A stretch of DNA of 64,000 nt from Treponema sp. UBA4267 (lineage in GTDB: Bacteria; Spirochaetota; Spirochaetia; Treponematales; Treponemataceae): contig DGWD01000034.1 in assembly GCA_002395155.1 (NCBI GenBank), positions 66,838-130,837 of the forward strand, given 5' to 3'. This document shows, one piece after another, positions 42,779-50,290 of this stretch. The position numbers and the translations under genes were made by a program. Below the pieces are notes generated by a model. The model was given only the letters and a program-made list of their open reading frames with translations, searched no databases and was not told the origin of the DNA. Numbering within the stretch: position 1 is the first letter of the stretch; the number at the start of each line of letters is the position of its first letter.

Positions 42779-43726
42779 ATGAAAAAGTATTTTGTAATTT
42801 TCACATTCCTACTTTCGCTATCACTTCTAAATGCCCAGGAAACAAAAATAAATTCTGTAAAACTTGATGTAGAAAAATTGCCACATATAGAAAGCCTTTC
42901 TCCATCACGCTCAAATGTTATATTTGCAGACTACCAGTCTGTCATTGCTTCTAACACAAAAGCAATAAGTGCCGGCCGTACTCCCGAATACATGTTCTTT
43001 GTCTATAAAAATACAGAAAACTTTACATTTCAAGGTTTGGCTGCCCGCTCTTGTATAAACCAGGAAACTTTAGCAAGCCTGAATCAAATTGAAAATGCCC
43101 AGGATAATATCAAAGGGAAAACCTTTATTCTACCTACTGTAAACGGACTTTTTATTCCAATGGATAAAACAGTTAATTCAATTGAAGTTTTATTACAGGA
43201 AAATTACTCCACACAAACCTTAACAAATAAAAGCTTATGTTATAATATTGATGGTAGGAATTACCTGTTCCTTCAAGGCAAACGTCTTACACCAACCGAA
43301 AGAGCCTACTTTTTAGATTCTGCTTTGAGACTTCCAATTGAAAAAGGAACTTTTACTGTTTCTTCGGAATTCGGTTTAAGAAAAAATCCTTTTTCAGGGA
43401 ATATGAAAAACCACAACGGAATTGACCTTGCAGCACCAGAGGGAACTCCTGTGTACGCAATCAAGGATGGAGGGGTTTATATAACAATTGAAAATGATCC
43501 AGAATTTGGTAACTATATAATTCTAAATCATGACACTGGAAAAATGACCTCTGTCTATGCTCATCTTTCTAAAATTTTGGTAGACCGATACCAAACTGTT
43601 AGAAAAGGTGATATTATTGGTTATGTAGGACAAACTGGAATGGCTACAGGCCCTCATCTTCATTTTGAAATTAGACAGGGCGGAAAAGCCGAAGATCCAA
43701 GATTGAAGCTAAACCTGGGAGACTAA
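42779..43726 (+). CDS. M23-family peptidase (LytM-like), exported
   Basis: Signal peptide ending near LLNAQE, a LysM-like or linker region in the middle, then a C-terminal M23 domain. Its zinc ligands lie in NHNGIDLAAPEG and GPHLHFEI. These enzymes cut peptide cross-links in peptidoglycan. It overlaps the following PEGA-domain gene by one base (TAATG). It lies two genes upstream of PBP1A, so a role in cell-wall remodelling is likely. There is no Shine-Dalgarno, and TATATT lies seven bases before ATG. Confidence 0.88.
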   Translation: MKKYFVIFTFLLSLSLLNAQETKINSVKLDVEKLPHIESLSPSRSNVIFADYQSVIASNTKAISAGRTPEYMFFVYKNTENFTFQGLAARSCINQETLASLNQIENAQDNIKGKTFILPTVNGLFIPMDKTVNSIEVLLQENYSTQTLTNKSLCYNIDGRNYLFLQGKRLTPTERAYFLDSALRLPIEKGTFTVSSEFGLRKNPFSGNMKNHNGIDLAAPEGTPVYAIKDGGVYITIENDPEFGNYIILNHDTGKMTSVYAHLSKILVDRYQTVRKGDIIGYVGQTGMATGPHLHFEIRQGGKAEDPRLKLNLGD

Positions 43727-44715
43727 TGAAAAGATTGCTTAAAAAACAATTTATTTTCTCATTAATGATTACGGCACTATCAATAAATCTAGCCGCTGAG
43801 TCTTTCCGTGTAAGCAAGGTTCATATAGCCTCTATAAATCAAGATACTAATTTTGAAACAACAGTAAAACTTGGAATAAATGACGGACTGGGAATTGAAC
43901 TTCCTGCAGACCAAACATTTATAGAAGGTTTAGAGCTTAAAATGGATATTCCTGAATCTGTAGCATACTGGATGGATTCAGTTGCATGTTCAGTTTATGC
44001 AAATGTAAACCCTAATCCCAAAACTTCTCAAATTGACTATTCGGGAACCAGGGTATATGTAAGTACTCTGCCAGGTAAACTTTCCTGGGTTTTGCAGATT
44101 CCAATTAAAAAGGAAAATTCTATAAAATCTAATAAATATACAACAAAGGTTGATTCAGTTGTTCAACCTAAAAACAATTTTATATTTATCCGTTTGCAGC
44201 CGGTGATGAAGGGAGTTCCTGAAGAAACTTCAAATGCCATCATCCCTATTACTATTAAACCTATTTTGACAAACAAAGGAATGCTAGATTTAAGTCTGAC
44301 TTCCGCTGATAAAAACACTCAAAACTGCTCTGTATTTATTGATGACAATATTGCTGATATTTCTTCATCGGGTAAGGTGATGCTGGATACAGGCATTCAC
44401 AACATTTCAATTATTTCGGAAGCCTATAGAAACGAAGTTAGAACTGTAAGAATTGACCAGGCAAAAATTACAAAGCTTACCGTAGAAATGAAATCAATTG
44501 AGCCAACTCTTTTAATTACAGCTCCAGAAGGAACTAAAATTCTTTTAGACGACCAGCCTTGTACAGAAATTGGAAGCGAATTCCAGATTAGCGAAGGCGA
44601 CCACAAGATAAAGTTTTCAATTGGTGATTACGAAATTTACAGAACTATTACAGCTATTAAAGGCAAAACTTACAAGGCAAACTTCTCTCTTGACCTTGAT
44701 ATTAGTGAAGAATAA
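43726..44715 (+). CDS. Exported PEGA-domain protein (329 aa)
   Basis: Signal peptide (to about residue 24, INLAAESF), then a beta-rich domain. Two PEGA-like modules occupy the C-terminal half (LLITAPEGTKILLDDQPC and an earlier, weaker copy around VFIDDNIADISSSGKV). PEGA domains are found in surface proteins of spirochaetes and are thought to bind the cell wall or other proteins. It is translationally coupled to the M23 peptidase gene, implying a joint envelope role. No catalytic residues are seen. Confidence 0.75.
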   Translation: MKRLLKKQFIFSLMITALSINLAAESFRVSKVHIASINQDTNFETTVKLGINDGLGIELPADQTFIEGLELKMDIPESVAYWMDSVACSVYANVNPNPKTSQIDYSGTRVYVSTLPGKLSWVLQIPIKKENSIKSNKYTTKVDSVVQPKNNFIFIRLQPVMKGVPEETSNAIIPITIKPILTNKGMLDLSLTSADKNTQNCSVFIDDNIADISSSGKVMLDTGIHNISIISEAYRNEVRTVRIDQAKITKLTVEMKSIEPTLLITAPEGTKILLDDQPCTEIGSEFQISEGDHKIKFSIGDYEIYRTITAIKGKTYKANFSLDLDISEE

Positions 44716-44756
44716 TTTTTGTTTTTTTCTTATTTTTTTCATTTTTTAAATTAAAG

Positions 44757-44866
44757 AATTCGGGAGGCATAGACGATAATAAATATATCGGGAACATTTT
44801 CCCCTCCCACCCATGTTCCCGATTGCCTGATGGGCATGGCTCGGTTCTACCGAGCCTTTTTTTTTG
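44757..44866 (+). ncRNA. Candidate structured small RNA with C-rich loop
   Basis: About 110 bases between the PEGA gene and PBP1A. AGGCA (44765-44769) pairs with TGCCT (44824-44828) around an inner perfect 11-bp stem, ATCGGGAACAT (44787-44797) with ATGTTCCCGAT (44813-44823). Its 15-base loop contains CCCCTCCCACCC. A strong terminator follows (GGCTCGGT / ACCGAGCC, then nine T). The C-rich loop is complementary to Shine-Dalgarno sequences. It could instead be a long 3' UTR. Confidence 0.45.
44838..44865 (+). terminator. Strong rho-independent terminator
   Basis: An 8-bp perfect stem with a TCT loop and nine T residues. It ends the M23-PEGA transcript or the small RNA. Confidence 0.9.
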
Positions 44867-44880
44867 TCCAAATGAACTTA

Positions 44881-44909
44881 TTGTAACTAAGGCTTAAATT
44901 AATTATAAT
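44881..44909 (+). promoter_or_regulatory. Promoter of the PBP1A gene
   Basis: TTGTAA (44881-44886), 17 bases, TATAAT (44904-44909), eight bases to ATG at 44918. No Shine-Dalgarno; predicted leaderless or nearly so. Confidence 0.7.
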
Positions 44910-44917
44910 TGTAGTCT

Positions 44918-47479
44918 ATGACTAAGATTAAAAAATCTGGAATTGTATTTTTGGCTTTACTTTTAATCAGTGCCATTGGACTTGGAGCCCTTCTTGGCTG
45001 GGCACTTTCAGAAACCATTAATATAAAAAATTCAGAATTTATTACAGAATTTGAAACAGCTCTTCCTACAAAGCTTCTTGATATAAACGGCGAAGTAATT
45101 ACTGAATTCGCTTCAGATGAAAAACGAGAAATTATTTCTTATCAAAAATTACCTCAAAACTTAATTGACGCACTTATTACTCGTGAAGACAGAATTTTCT
45201 TTTCTCACAAGGGATTTAGTTTTAAGGCCCTTATGCGTGCCGTTTTTGGTAAGCTTACAGGTAAATCTTTGGGTGGTGGTTCAACTCTTACACAACAGAT
45301 TGCAGGTACCCTTTATTGCGACCGTACTGATATGTCTTATACTCGTAAACTTTGGGAATTGTGGTGGGCCATTCAGATGGAACGCCGCTATTCTAAAAAC
45401 GAAATTCTTGAACTTTATCTTAATAAAATATATTTCGGTGGTGGTACTTACGGTGTAAATGCAGCATCTAAATACTATTTTGGACACGATGCTACAGAAA
45501 TAACACCTGCAGAAGCTTCTATTCTTGTTATTCAGCTTTCAAACCCTGCCTTTTATAATCCATTTGACCATCCTAACCGGGCAATGGAAAGACAGAAGGG
45601 CGTTTTGGACGCTATGGTGGCCAACGGTTATATAAGCAGAGAAACTGCAGATTTATCTTTTGAAGATTATTGGGCAGGCTTTGATTATACCCGTACTTCT
45701 ACATCAGCATATATGATGAGGGACGACAAGGCACCTTGGTTCAGTGAATATGTTCGCCGTGAATTAGGAAATATGATTTACGGTTCTGATGACATTTATA
45801 CATCTGGTTTTACTGTAAATACAACTTTAAATCTTCAACATCAGATTATAGCTCAGGATGTAATGTCAAAATGGATTGAAACTGCTAATTCCCGCTACCA
45901 GAGAGAGCATTCATCTAAATCAAACTTAGCTTTCAACACCTATGTACCTTTATCTGAACTTCTGGCACTTTTGTTTGATATTCCAACCTTAAAAGTTAGT
46001 GAACAGCGAGCCGAAACTGTAGCTAATTCTAGTTATATAAAAGAAGTAAACCCTGTTTTGGACATTGTTTCTTTGATGACAGGAACAGATAAACTTAAGG
46101 TAAACATTATTAACAGAGCCACTGCAATTTCCAAGAAGGAAAACGAAAAGACCACAATTGAAGGAACTATGATTGCCCTTGATCACGAAAACGGCTATAT
46201 AGACGCTTTGGTTGGAGGAAGCAAGTTTGATTCAGAAAATCAGTTTATTCGTGCAACTCAGGCAAAAGTACAGCCAGGTTCTACCTTCAAGCCTCTCTAC
46301 TACTCTGCTGCAATTGATACTAGAAAATATACGCCTACAACTCAAATTTCAGATACTCCAGTAGTATTCTATACAGCAGGCGGTGACCAATATATACCTT
46401 TGAACTTCCGTGGAGAATGGGAAGGAAACGTTTCTTTATGGTATGCTCTTACACGCTCTATGAACGTTCCTTCTCTTAAGATTCTTGATGGAATTGGTTT
46501 TGAAGCCGCTATTAATAGAGCAGTTGCCTTGTTGGGTATTTCTAAAGAAGAATTACCTACACGAGGTTTTACTCCTGGTTATCCAATTGGTCTTGGAGTT
46601 TGTTCTGTTAGACCTATTGAAATGGCAAGAGCATATGCTATTTTTGCAAATGGTGGTAAAGATATTACACCAATGGCGATTAGAACTGTTGAAGACAAAA
46701 ATGGAAATGTTATTTTGAACCCAGAACTTGATATTAGAAAGGCTCAAGCCGCAAAGGGTGCTTCAAACCAGGTTATTTCACCACAAACTGCTTTTGTAAT
46801 GACAAAGTTGCTTGAACAGACTGTAAACAATGGTGGTACACTTCACGCTCAGAAGTGGCATTTTGACTATAAAGATGAAAAAGGCAGACGTTATACAATG
46901 CCTGCTGGTGGTAAAACTGGTACAACACAAAACTGGGCCGATGCATGGACTTGTGGTATTACACCATATTATGCCGCAGCATTCTGGTTTGGTTTTGATA
47001 AGCCAGGTCAGTCTTTAGGATTAAATATTACAGGTGCTACTTTGGCAGGTTTTGCATGGGGTGAATATTTTGATAAGATTCATGCAGATCTTCCATACAA
47101 AGATTGGAATAAGCCATTGGAAGGTGTAATTCAGGTTACAGTTTGTTCTGAAAGTGGTCAAATTCCAACAGAAGCCTGTGGAGACCATACAACAACTCAG
47201 TGGTATTTATTGGGTACTCAGCCTACAGAAATCTGTCCAATTCATTCTACAACTTCAAGTTCAAATCTTGCCATAAAACGCCTTGAAAAAGAAATGATTA
47301 TGTCTGGACAAAGATGGTCTCAACAAATAGATTTTTCTCCATTAACAATTAACTGGGAAATGACTGCTGCAGATTATGTTTCTGATGATGAAAGTGAAAG
47401 CTTTACCGAAGAAAAAGATTTTATTGAATCAGAAGCAGAAGAAAATGATACTTACGATTATAACTATTTAATGGAATAA
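44918..47479 (+). CDS. Penicillin-binding protein 1A (bifunctional transglycosylase/transpeptidase)
   Basis: Inner-membrane enzyme that polymerises and cross-links peptidoglycan. An N-terminal anchor helix is followed by the GT51 domain (REDRIFFSHKG, GGGSTLTQQIA, ELYLNKIYFGGGTYGVNAA). The transpeptidase domain has the SXXK serine in QPGSTFKPLYY, SMN in TRSMNVPSLK, and KTGT in GGKTGTTQNWADAW. The 853 residues fit class A PBPs. The acidic C-terminal tail is unusual. The following ParB-domain gene has its own strong SD 26 bases downstream. Confidence 0.95.
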   Translation: MTKIKKSGIVFLALLLISAIGLGALLGWALSETINIKNSEFITEFETALPTKLLDINGEVITEFASDEKREIISYQKLPQNLIDALITREDRIFFSHKGFSFKALMRAVFGKLTGKSLGGGSTLTQQIAGTLYCDRTDMSYTRKLWELWWAIQMERRYSKNEILELYLNKIYFGGGTYGVNAASKYYFGHDATEITPAEASILVIQLSNPAFYNPFDHPNRAMERQKGVLDAMVANGYISRETADLSFEDYWAGFDYTRTSTSAYMMRDDKAPWFSEYVRRELGNMIYGSDDIYTSGFTVNTTLNLQHQIIAQDVMSKWIETANSRYQREHSSKSNLAFNTYVPLSELLALLFDIPTLKVSEQRAETVANSSYIKEVNPVLDIVSLMTGTDKLKVNIINRATAISKKENEKTTIEGTMIALDHENGYIDALVGGSKFDSENQFIRATQAKVQPGSTFKPLYYSAAIDTRKYTPTTQISDTPVVFYTAGGDQYIPLNFRGEWEGNVSLWYALTRSMNVPSLKILDGIGFEAAINRAVALLGISKEELPTRGFTPGYPIGLGVCSVRPIEMARAYAIFANGGKDITPMAIRTVEDKNGNVILNPELDIRKAQAAKGASNQVISPQTAFVMTKLLEQTVNNGGTLHAQKWHFDYKDEKGRRYTMPAGGKTGTTQNWADAWTCGITPYYAAAFWFGFDKPGQSLGLNITGATLAGFAWGEYFDKIHADLPYKDWNKPLEGVIQVTVCSESGQIPTEACGDHTTTQWYLLGTQPTEICPIHSTTSSSNLAIKRLEKEMIMSGQRWSQQIDFSPLTINWEMTAADYVSDDESESFTEEKDFIESEAEENDTYDYNYLME

Positions 47480-47505
47480 AAATTATATATAAGGAGGATG
47501 TTTTT

Positions 47506-47907
47506 ATGTTAGTACCAATTAAAGATATTAAAATCAAAAAACGCGTGCGTAAAGATTTAGGAAATCTTGAAGACCTTAAAGACAGTCTCCGTACATATGG
47601 CCTTTTAAATCCAATTACCTTAAATAGTCGTTACGAATTGATTGCTGGAGAAAGACGGCTTCAGGCAGCAACTCAATTGGGCTGGACTAGTATTAATGCC
47701 AATATAGTTGATAATTTATCAGAAATTGATCAATTAGAAATGGAAATAGAAGAGAATAATCAGCGAAAGGAATTTACAGATGCTGAACTTATGGAGGGCT
47801 ATAAAAGACTTCAGAAACTTAGAAATCCTGGCTTCTTTTATAGAATTTACCTCTTTTTCAAGCATTTATTCCAGAAGATTGCAGACGCATTCAACAAGAA
47901 AAATTAA
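47506..47907 (+). CDS. ParB N-terminal-domain protein with a hydrophobic C-terminus (133 aa)
   Basis: Residues 1-95 match the ParB/Srx-like domain (VPIKDIKIKKRVRKD, YGLLNPITLNSRYELIAGERRLQAA), the CTPase/nuclease-like module of ParB. The DNA-binding helix-turn-helix and dimerisation domain of true ParB are missing. Instead the C-terminus has an aromatic, basic stretch (GFFYRIYLFFKHLFQKIADA) that could be an amphipathic membrane-binding helix. It sits just after PBP1A with AAGGAGG upstream. I infer a membrane-linked switch rather than a partition protein. Confidence 0.75.
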   Translation: MLVPIKDIKIKKRVRKDLGNLEDLKDSLRTYGLLNPITLNSRYELIAGERRLQAATQLGWTSINANIVDNLSEIDQLEMEIEENNQRKEFTDAELMEGYKRLQKLRNPGFFYRIYLFFKHLFQKIADAFNKKN

Positions 47908-47922
47908 CTGATTGGAGATTTA

Positions 47923-48459
47923 ATGAACCGTTCTAGAAAAATCGCAATAATTATTAGCTTAATTCTTGGGCTTTTTACGTTCAAAACTTTTTCACTAGGA
48001 GCAGGATTTCAAGTAGGTTTAATTCCAGCATTTGACATTAACCAGGACAATATCAAATTAGATGATTTTGAAACAAACATTACTGGTACTCTTAAATTAT
48101 TTAGAATTCCTGGAACACTTGGTTTAGGGCTCAATATTGGCAAGGAAAACTCTTTATATCTTTTAGGACTTGCAGGCTTTATTGACTACTGGACTATTGA
48201 TTACCAGATTAAAAACACCTGGAATATTTATTCTGGCTGTGGAATTTATTCAAAATTTATGGTGACTTCAAATTCAAAATTACAAATTAGCCTGGGACCA
48301 AGATTCTTTTTAGGATGTAACTGGCTTTTTTTGGATAATTACATTGAATTCTATACACAAATTACTACAATTCCAACTTATGTTAGAAACATTTCTGATC
48401 GCACAGGATTTATAAGAGTTAACATTCCTTTTGAAACTGGCCTGAGATTTCACTATTAA
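47923..48459 (+). CDS. Probable outer-membrane beta-barrel-like protein (178 aa)
   Basis: Signal peptide (KIAIIISLILGLFTFKTFS), then alternating beta-strand-like segments (FQVGLIPAFDI, GLGLNIGKENSLYLLGLAGF, SLGPRFFLGCNWLFL) with a terminal aromatic pattern GLRFHY. This is the look of a small outer-membrane barrel. The family is not recognised. GGAG precedes the ATG. Its 3' end overlaps the convergent rlmJ gene by 41 bases, which is unusual in this otherwise well-spaced region. Confidence 0.65.
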   Translation: MNRSRKIAIIISLILGLFTFKTFSLGAGFQVGLIPAFDINQDNIKLDDFETNITGTLKLFRIPGTLGLGLNIGKENSLYLLGLAGFIDYWTIDYQIKNTWNIYSGCGIYSKFMVTSNSKLQISLGPRFFLGCNWLFLDNYIEFYTQITTIPTYVRNISDRTGFIRVNIPFETGLRFHY

Positions 48460-49276
48460 TATATGTAATTACCTTTGATGCTGTTTCTTCCAGCATCCAT
48501 GGGGAATTAATTACCAGCATTCCCGAGCCATATAAACGTGGTAAATCTTTATCATCTTTTGAATATACTTGCAGTTGTAAATTTGAGATTTCAACATGCT
48601 CATTATGGCTTTTAGCTGAATCACAAATTGTCTGAAGCATTGCCTTTATTTCTGATTCCCTGTGACTTAGCAGAGGGTACCAGAGCATCAATATTCCGTT
48701 GCTCCATTTCTTATTAATCTGGCAGATAGTATTTGTGGCATCAATATAATCCTGATTTTCTTCATAACTTGGATCAATAAGAATTGCTCCCCTTTTTGTT
48801 GCAGGAGGAGTCAGAGCTTTAAGCATTTCCCAACCATTTCTATTATGAATTTGAATTGCAGGCTGATTAGGATTGTTAAATAGGGGCTTATTCATATTGC
48901 GGCGCAGATTTTCGATTTCCTGGGGATGAAGTTCTGAAAGAATCAAAAAATCTTGTTTACGCATAAGACGTCTTTCAATTTCTGGAGAACCAGGATAAAG
49001 ATTTTTGTCTGAATATTCCTTTATCAAATTTAAGTAAGAGTCCAGTTCCTGAGGAGGATTTTTTGCCTGTAAAAGGGTCTGAATACCTTTCTGAGCCTCC
49101 CCTGTTTTTATAAGTCTATTATCATATAAATCATATAAACCTGAGGCTGAATGAGAGTCAAAAAAGGTGTATGCTTTATCTTTTTTATTCAAACTATTTA
49201 AAACAAAAGTCAGAACAAAATGTTTGAGCAAATCTGCATGATTTCCAGCATGGAAGGCGTGTTGGTAACTTAACAT
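48419..49276 (-). CDS. rlmJ: 23S rRNA (adenine-N6)-methyltransferase RlmJ
   Basis: Methylates A2030 of 23S rRNA in E. coli. The 285 residues start with the family motif YQHAFHAGNHADLLKHFVL. They contain PGSPEIERRLMRKQDFLILSELHP and the catalytic motif IV as DPSYE, where most members have DPPYE. The serine replacement is conservative but worth noting. It has TATTAT six bases before ATG and no Shine-Dalgarno. The 3' end overlaps the plus-strand outer-membrane gene. Confidence 0.9.
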   Translation of the reverse strand: MLSYQHAFHAGNHADLLKHFVLTFVLNSLNKKDKAYTFFDSHSASGLYDLYDNRLIKTGEAQKGIQTLLQAKNPPQELDSYLNLIKEYSDKNLYPGSPEIERRLMRKQDFLILSELHPQEIENLRRNMNKPLFNNPNQPAIQIHNRNGWEMLKALTPPATKRGAILIDPSYEENQDYIDATNTICQINKKWSNGILMLWYPLLSHRESEIKAMLQTICDSAKSHNEHVEISNLQLQVYSKDDKDLPRLYGSGMLVINSPWMLEETASKVITYINSEISGQFQKEC

Positions 49277-49314
49277 AGGGAAATAATATCATAATATATA
49301 AGAAAAATCTTACA

Positions 49315-49343
49315 TTGTTCTAAGTTTGTAATTACTTTATACT
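49315..49343 (+). promoter_or_regulatory. Promoter of the aldose epimerase gene
   Basis: TTGTTC (49315-49320), 17 bases, TATACT (49338-49343). The leader of about 24 bases carries AGAAGGT, so this gene is a normal SD-led contrast to its leaderless neighbours. Confidence 0.65.
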
Positions 49344-49374
49344 AAGTTAAATTTTGAAATATAAGAAGGTAAAC

Positions 49375-50289
49375 ATGAACGTTACTATTGAAAATCAGAA
49401 ATTTAAGCTGGAAGTAAGCACATTAGGAGCAGAAATCCAGGATTTTATAAAAAAAGATGATGGAACTCAGTTAATCTGGAAGGGTGATAAGTCTGTTTGG
49501 AAAAATCATGCACCAATTCTTTTTCCATTTGTTGCACGTTGTCTTGGCGGTTACTTTATGATTGAAGGCAAAAAATGCGAATATTCGAGAAACCATGGTT
49601 TTGCCAGAGACCTTGAATCAAAATTGATTAAGCAGGAAGCTAGCAAACTTGTTTTTGAATTAACTGAAAGTTCTGATACTCTCAACCGTTTTCCATATAA
49701 ATTTTCATTAATTACAGAATATGAACTTACTGATGATGGTCTAAACTGGAAAATTACTGTAAAAAACAATGATACAAAGGCATTTAAGTTTGGAGTTGGA
49801 ACTCACGCTGCTTTTGCATGTCCAAGAAATACTGACCCAGAAGGAACTTCTATTTCTGATTATCAGATTGAATTTGAAAAGGCAGAAGAATTGATGTCTG
49901 TAGTTTGTACAGAAGATGGTTATATTGATGCTGATGGAACTGGAGAAGCTCCATACACCAGACCTTATGGAGAAAAGAAAGCTGGAATTATCCCATTAAA
50001 TGATAAAGGATTTGGTAATGGTCACCTCTTTAGCAACTTTAAGTCTGAATGGGTTGGTTTAAGAAATAAGAAAAATCAGTCTTTATTGACTATTTCAACC
50101 AAGGGCTTCCCTTACTGTATGATTTGGCAGAACACGGCTGGAGATCCACAGTTTGTTTGTATTGAACCATGGCATGGAATTCCAGATGCAATCAATACAG
50201 ATCACATCTGGGAAAATAAAATTGGAATGAATCTGCTGGAACCTGGCAAGTCTTTTGTCAGCCAGCAGAATATTCGTGTAAGTTTCTAA
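49375..50289 (+). CDS. Aldose 1-epimerase family protein (LacX-like)
   Basis: Galactose mutarotase-like beta-sandwich of 304 residues. GAEIQDFIKKDDGTQLIWKGD at the start and the core HAPILFPFVARC, RNHGFARDL, GVGTHAAFACP and CIEPWHGIPDA support the family, with His and Glu residues in the usual catalytic places. The subclass resembles LacX rather than classic GalM, so the sugar is uncertain. ATG at 49375 is chosen over an upstream in-frame TTG because of AGAAGGT. It likely equilibrates sugar anomers. Confidence 0.88.
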   Translation: MNVTIENQKFKLEVSTLGAEIQDFIKKDDGTQLIWKGDKSVWKNHAPILFPFVARCLGGYFMIEGKKCEYSRNHGFARDLESKLIKQEASKLVFELTESSDTLNRFPYKFSLITEYELTDDGLNWKITVKNNDTKAFKFGVGTHAAFACPRNTDPEGTSISDYQIEFEKAEELMSVVCTEDGYIDADGTGEAPYTRPYGEKKAGIIPLNDKGFGNGHLFSNFKSEWVGLRNKKNQSLLTISTKGFPYCMIWQNTAGDPQFVCIEPWHGIPDAINTDHIWENKIGMNLLEPGKSFVSQQNIRVSF

Positions 50290-50290
50290 A

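Noticed and set aside
44757..44866. SRP (4.5S) RNA, 6S RNA or tmRNA
   Set aside because: The SRP core GGAAGGAAGCAGCC-type loop, a long open 6S duplex and a tRNA-like end are all missing.
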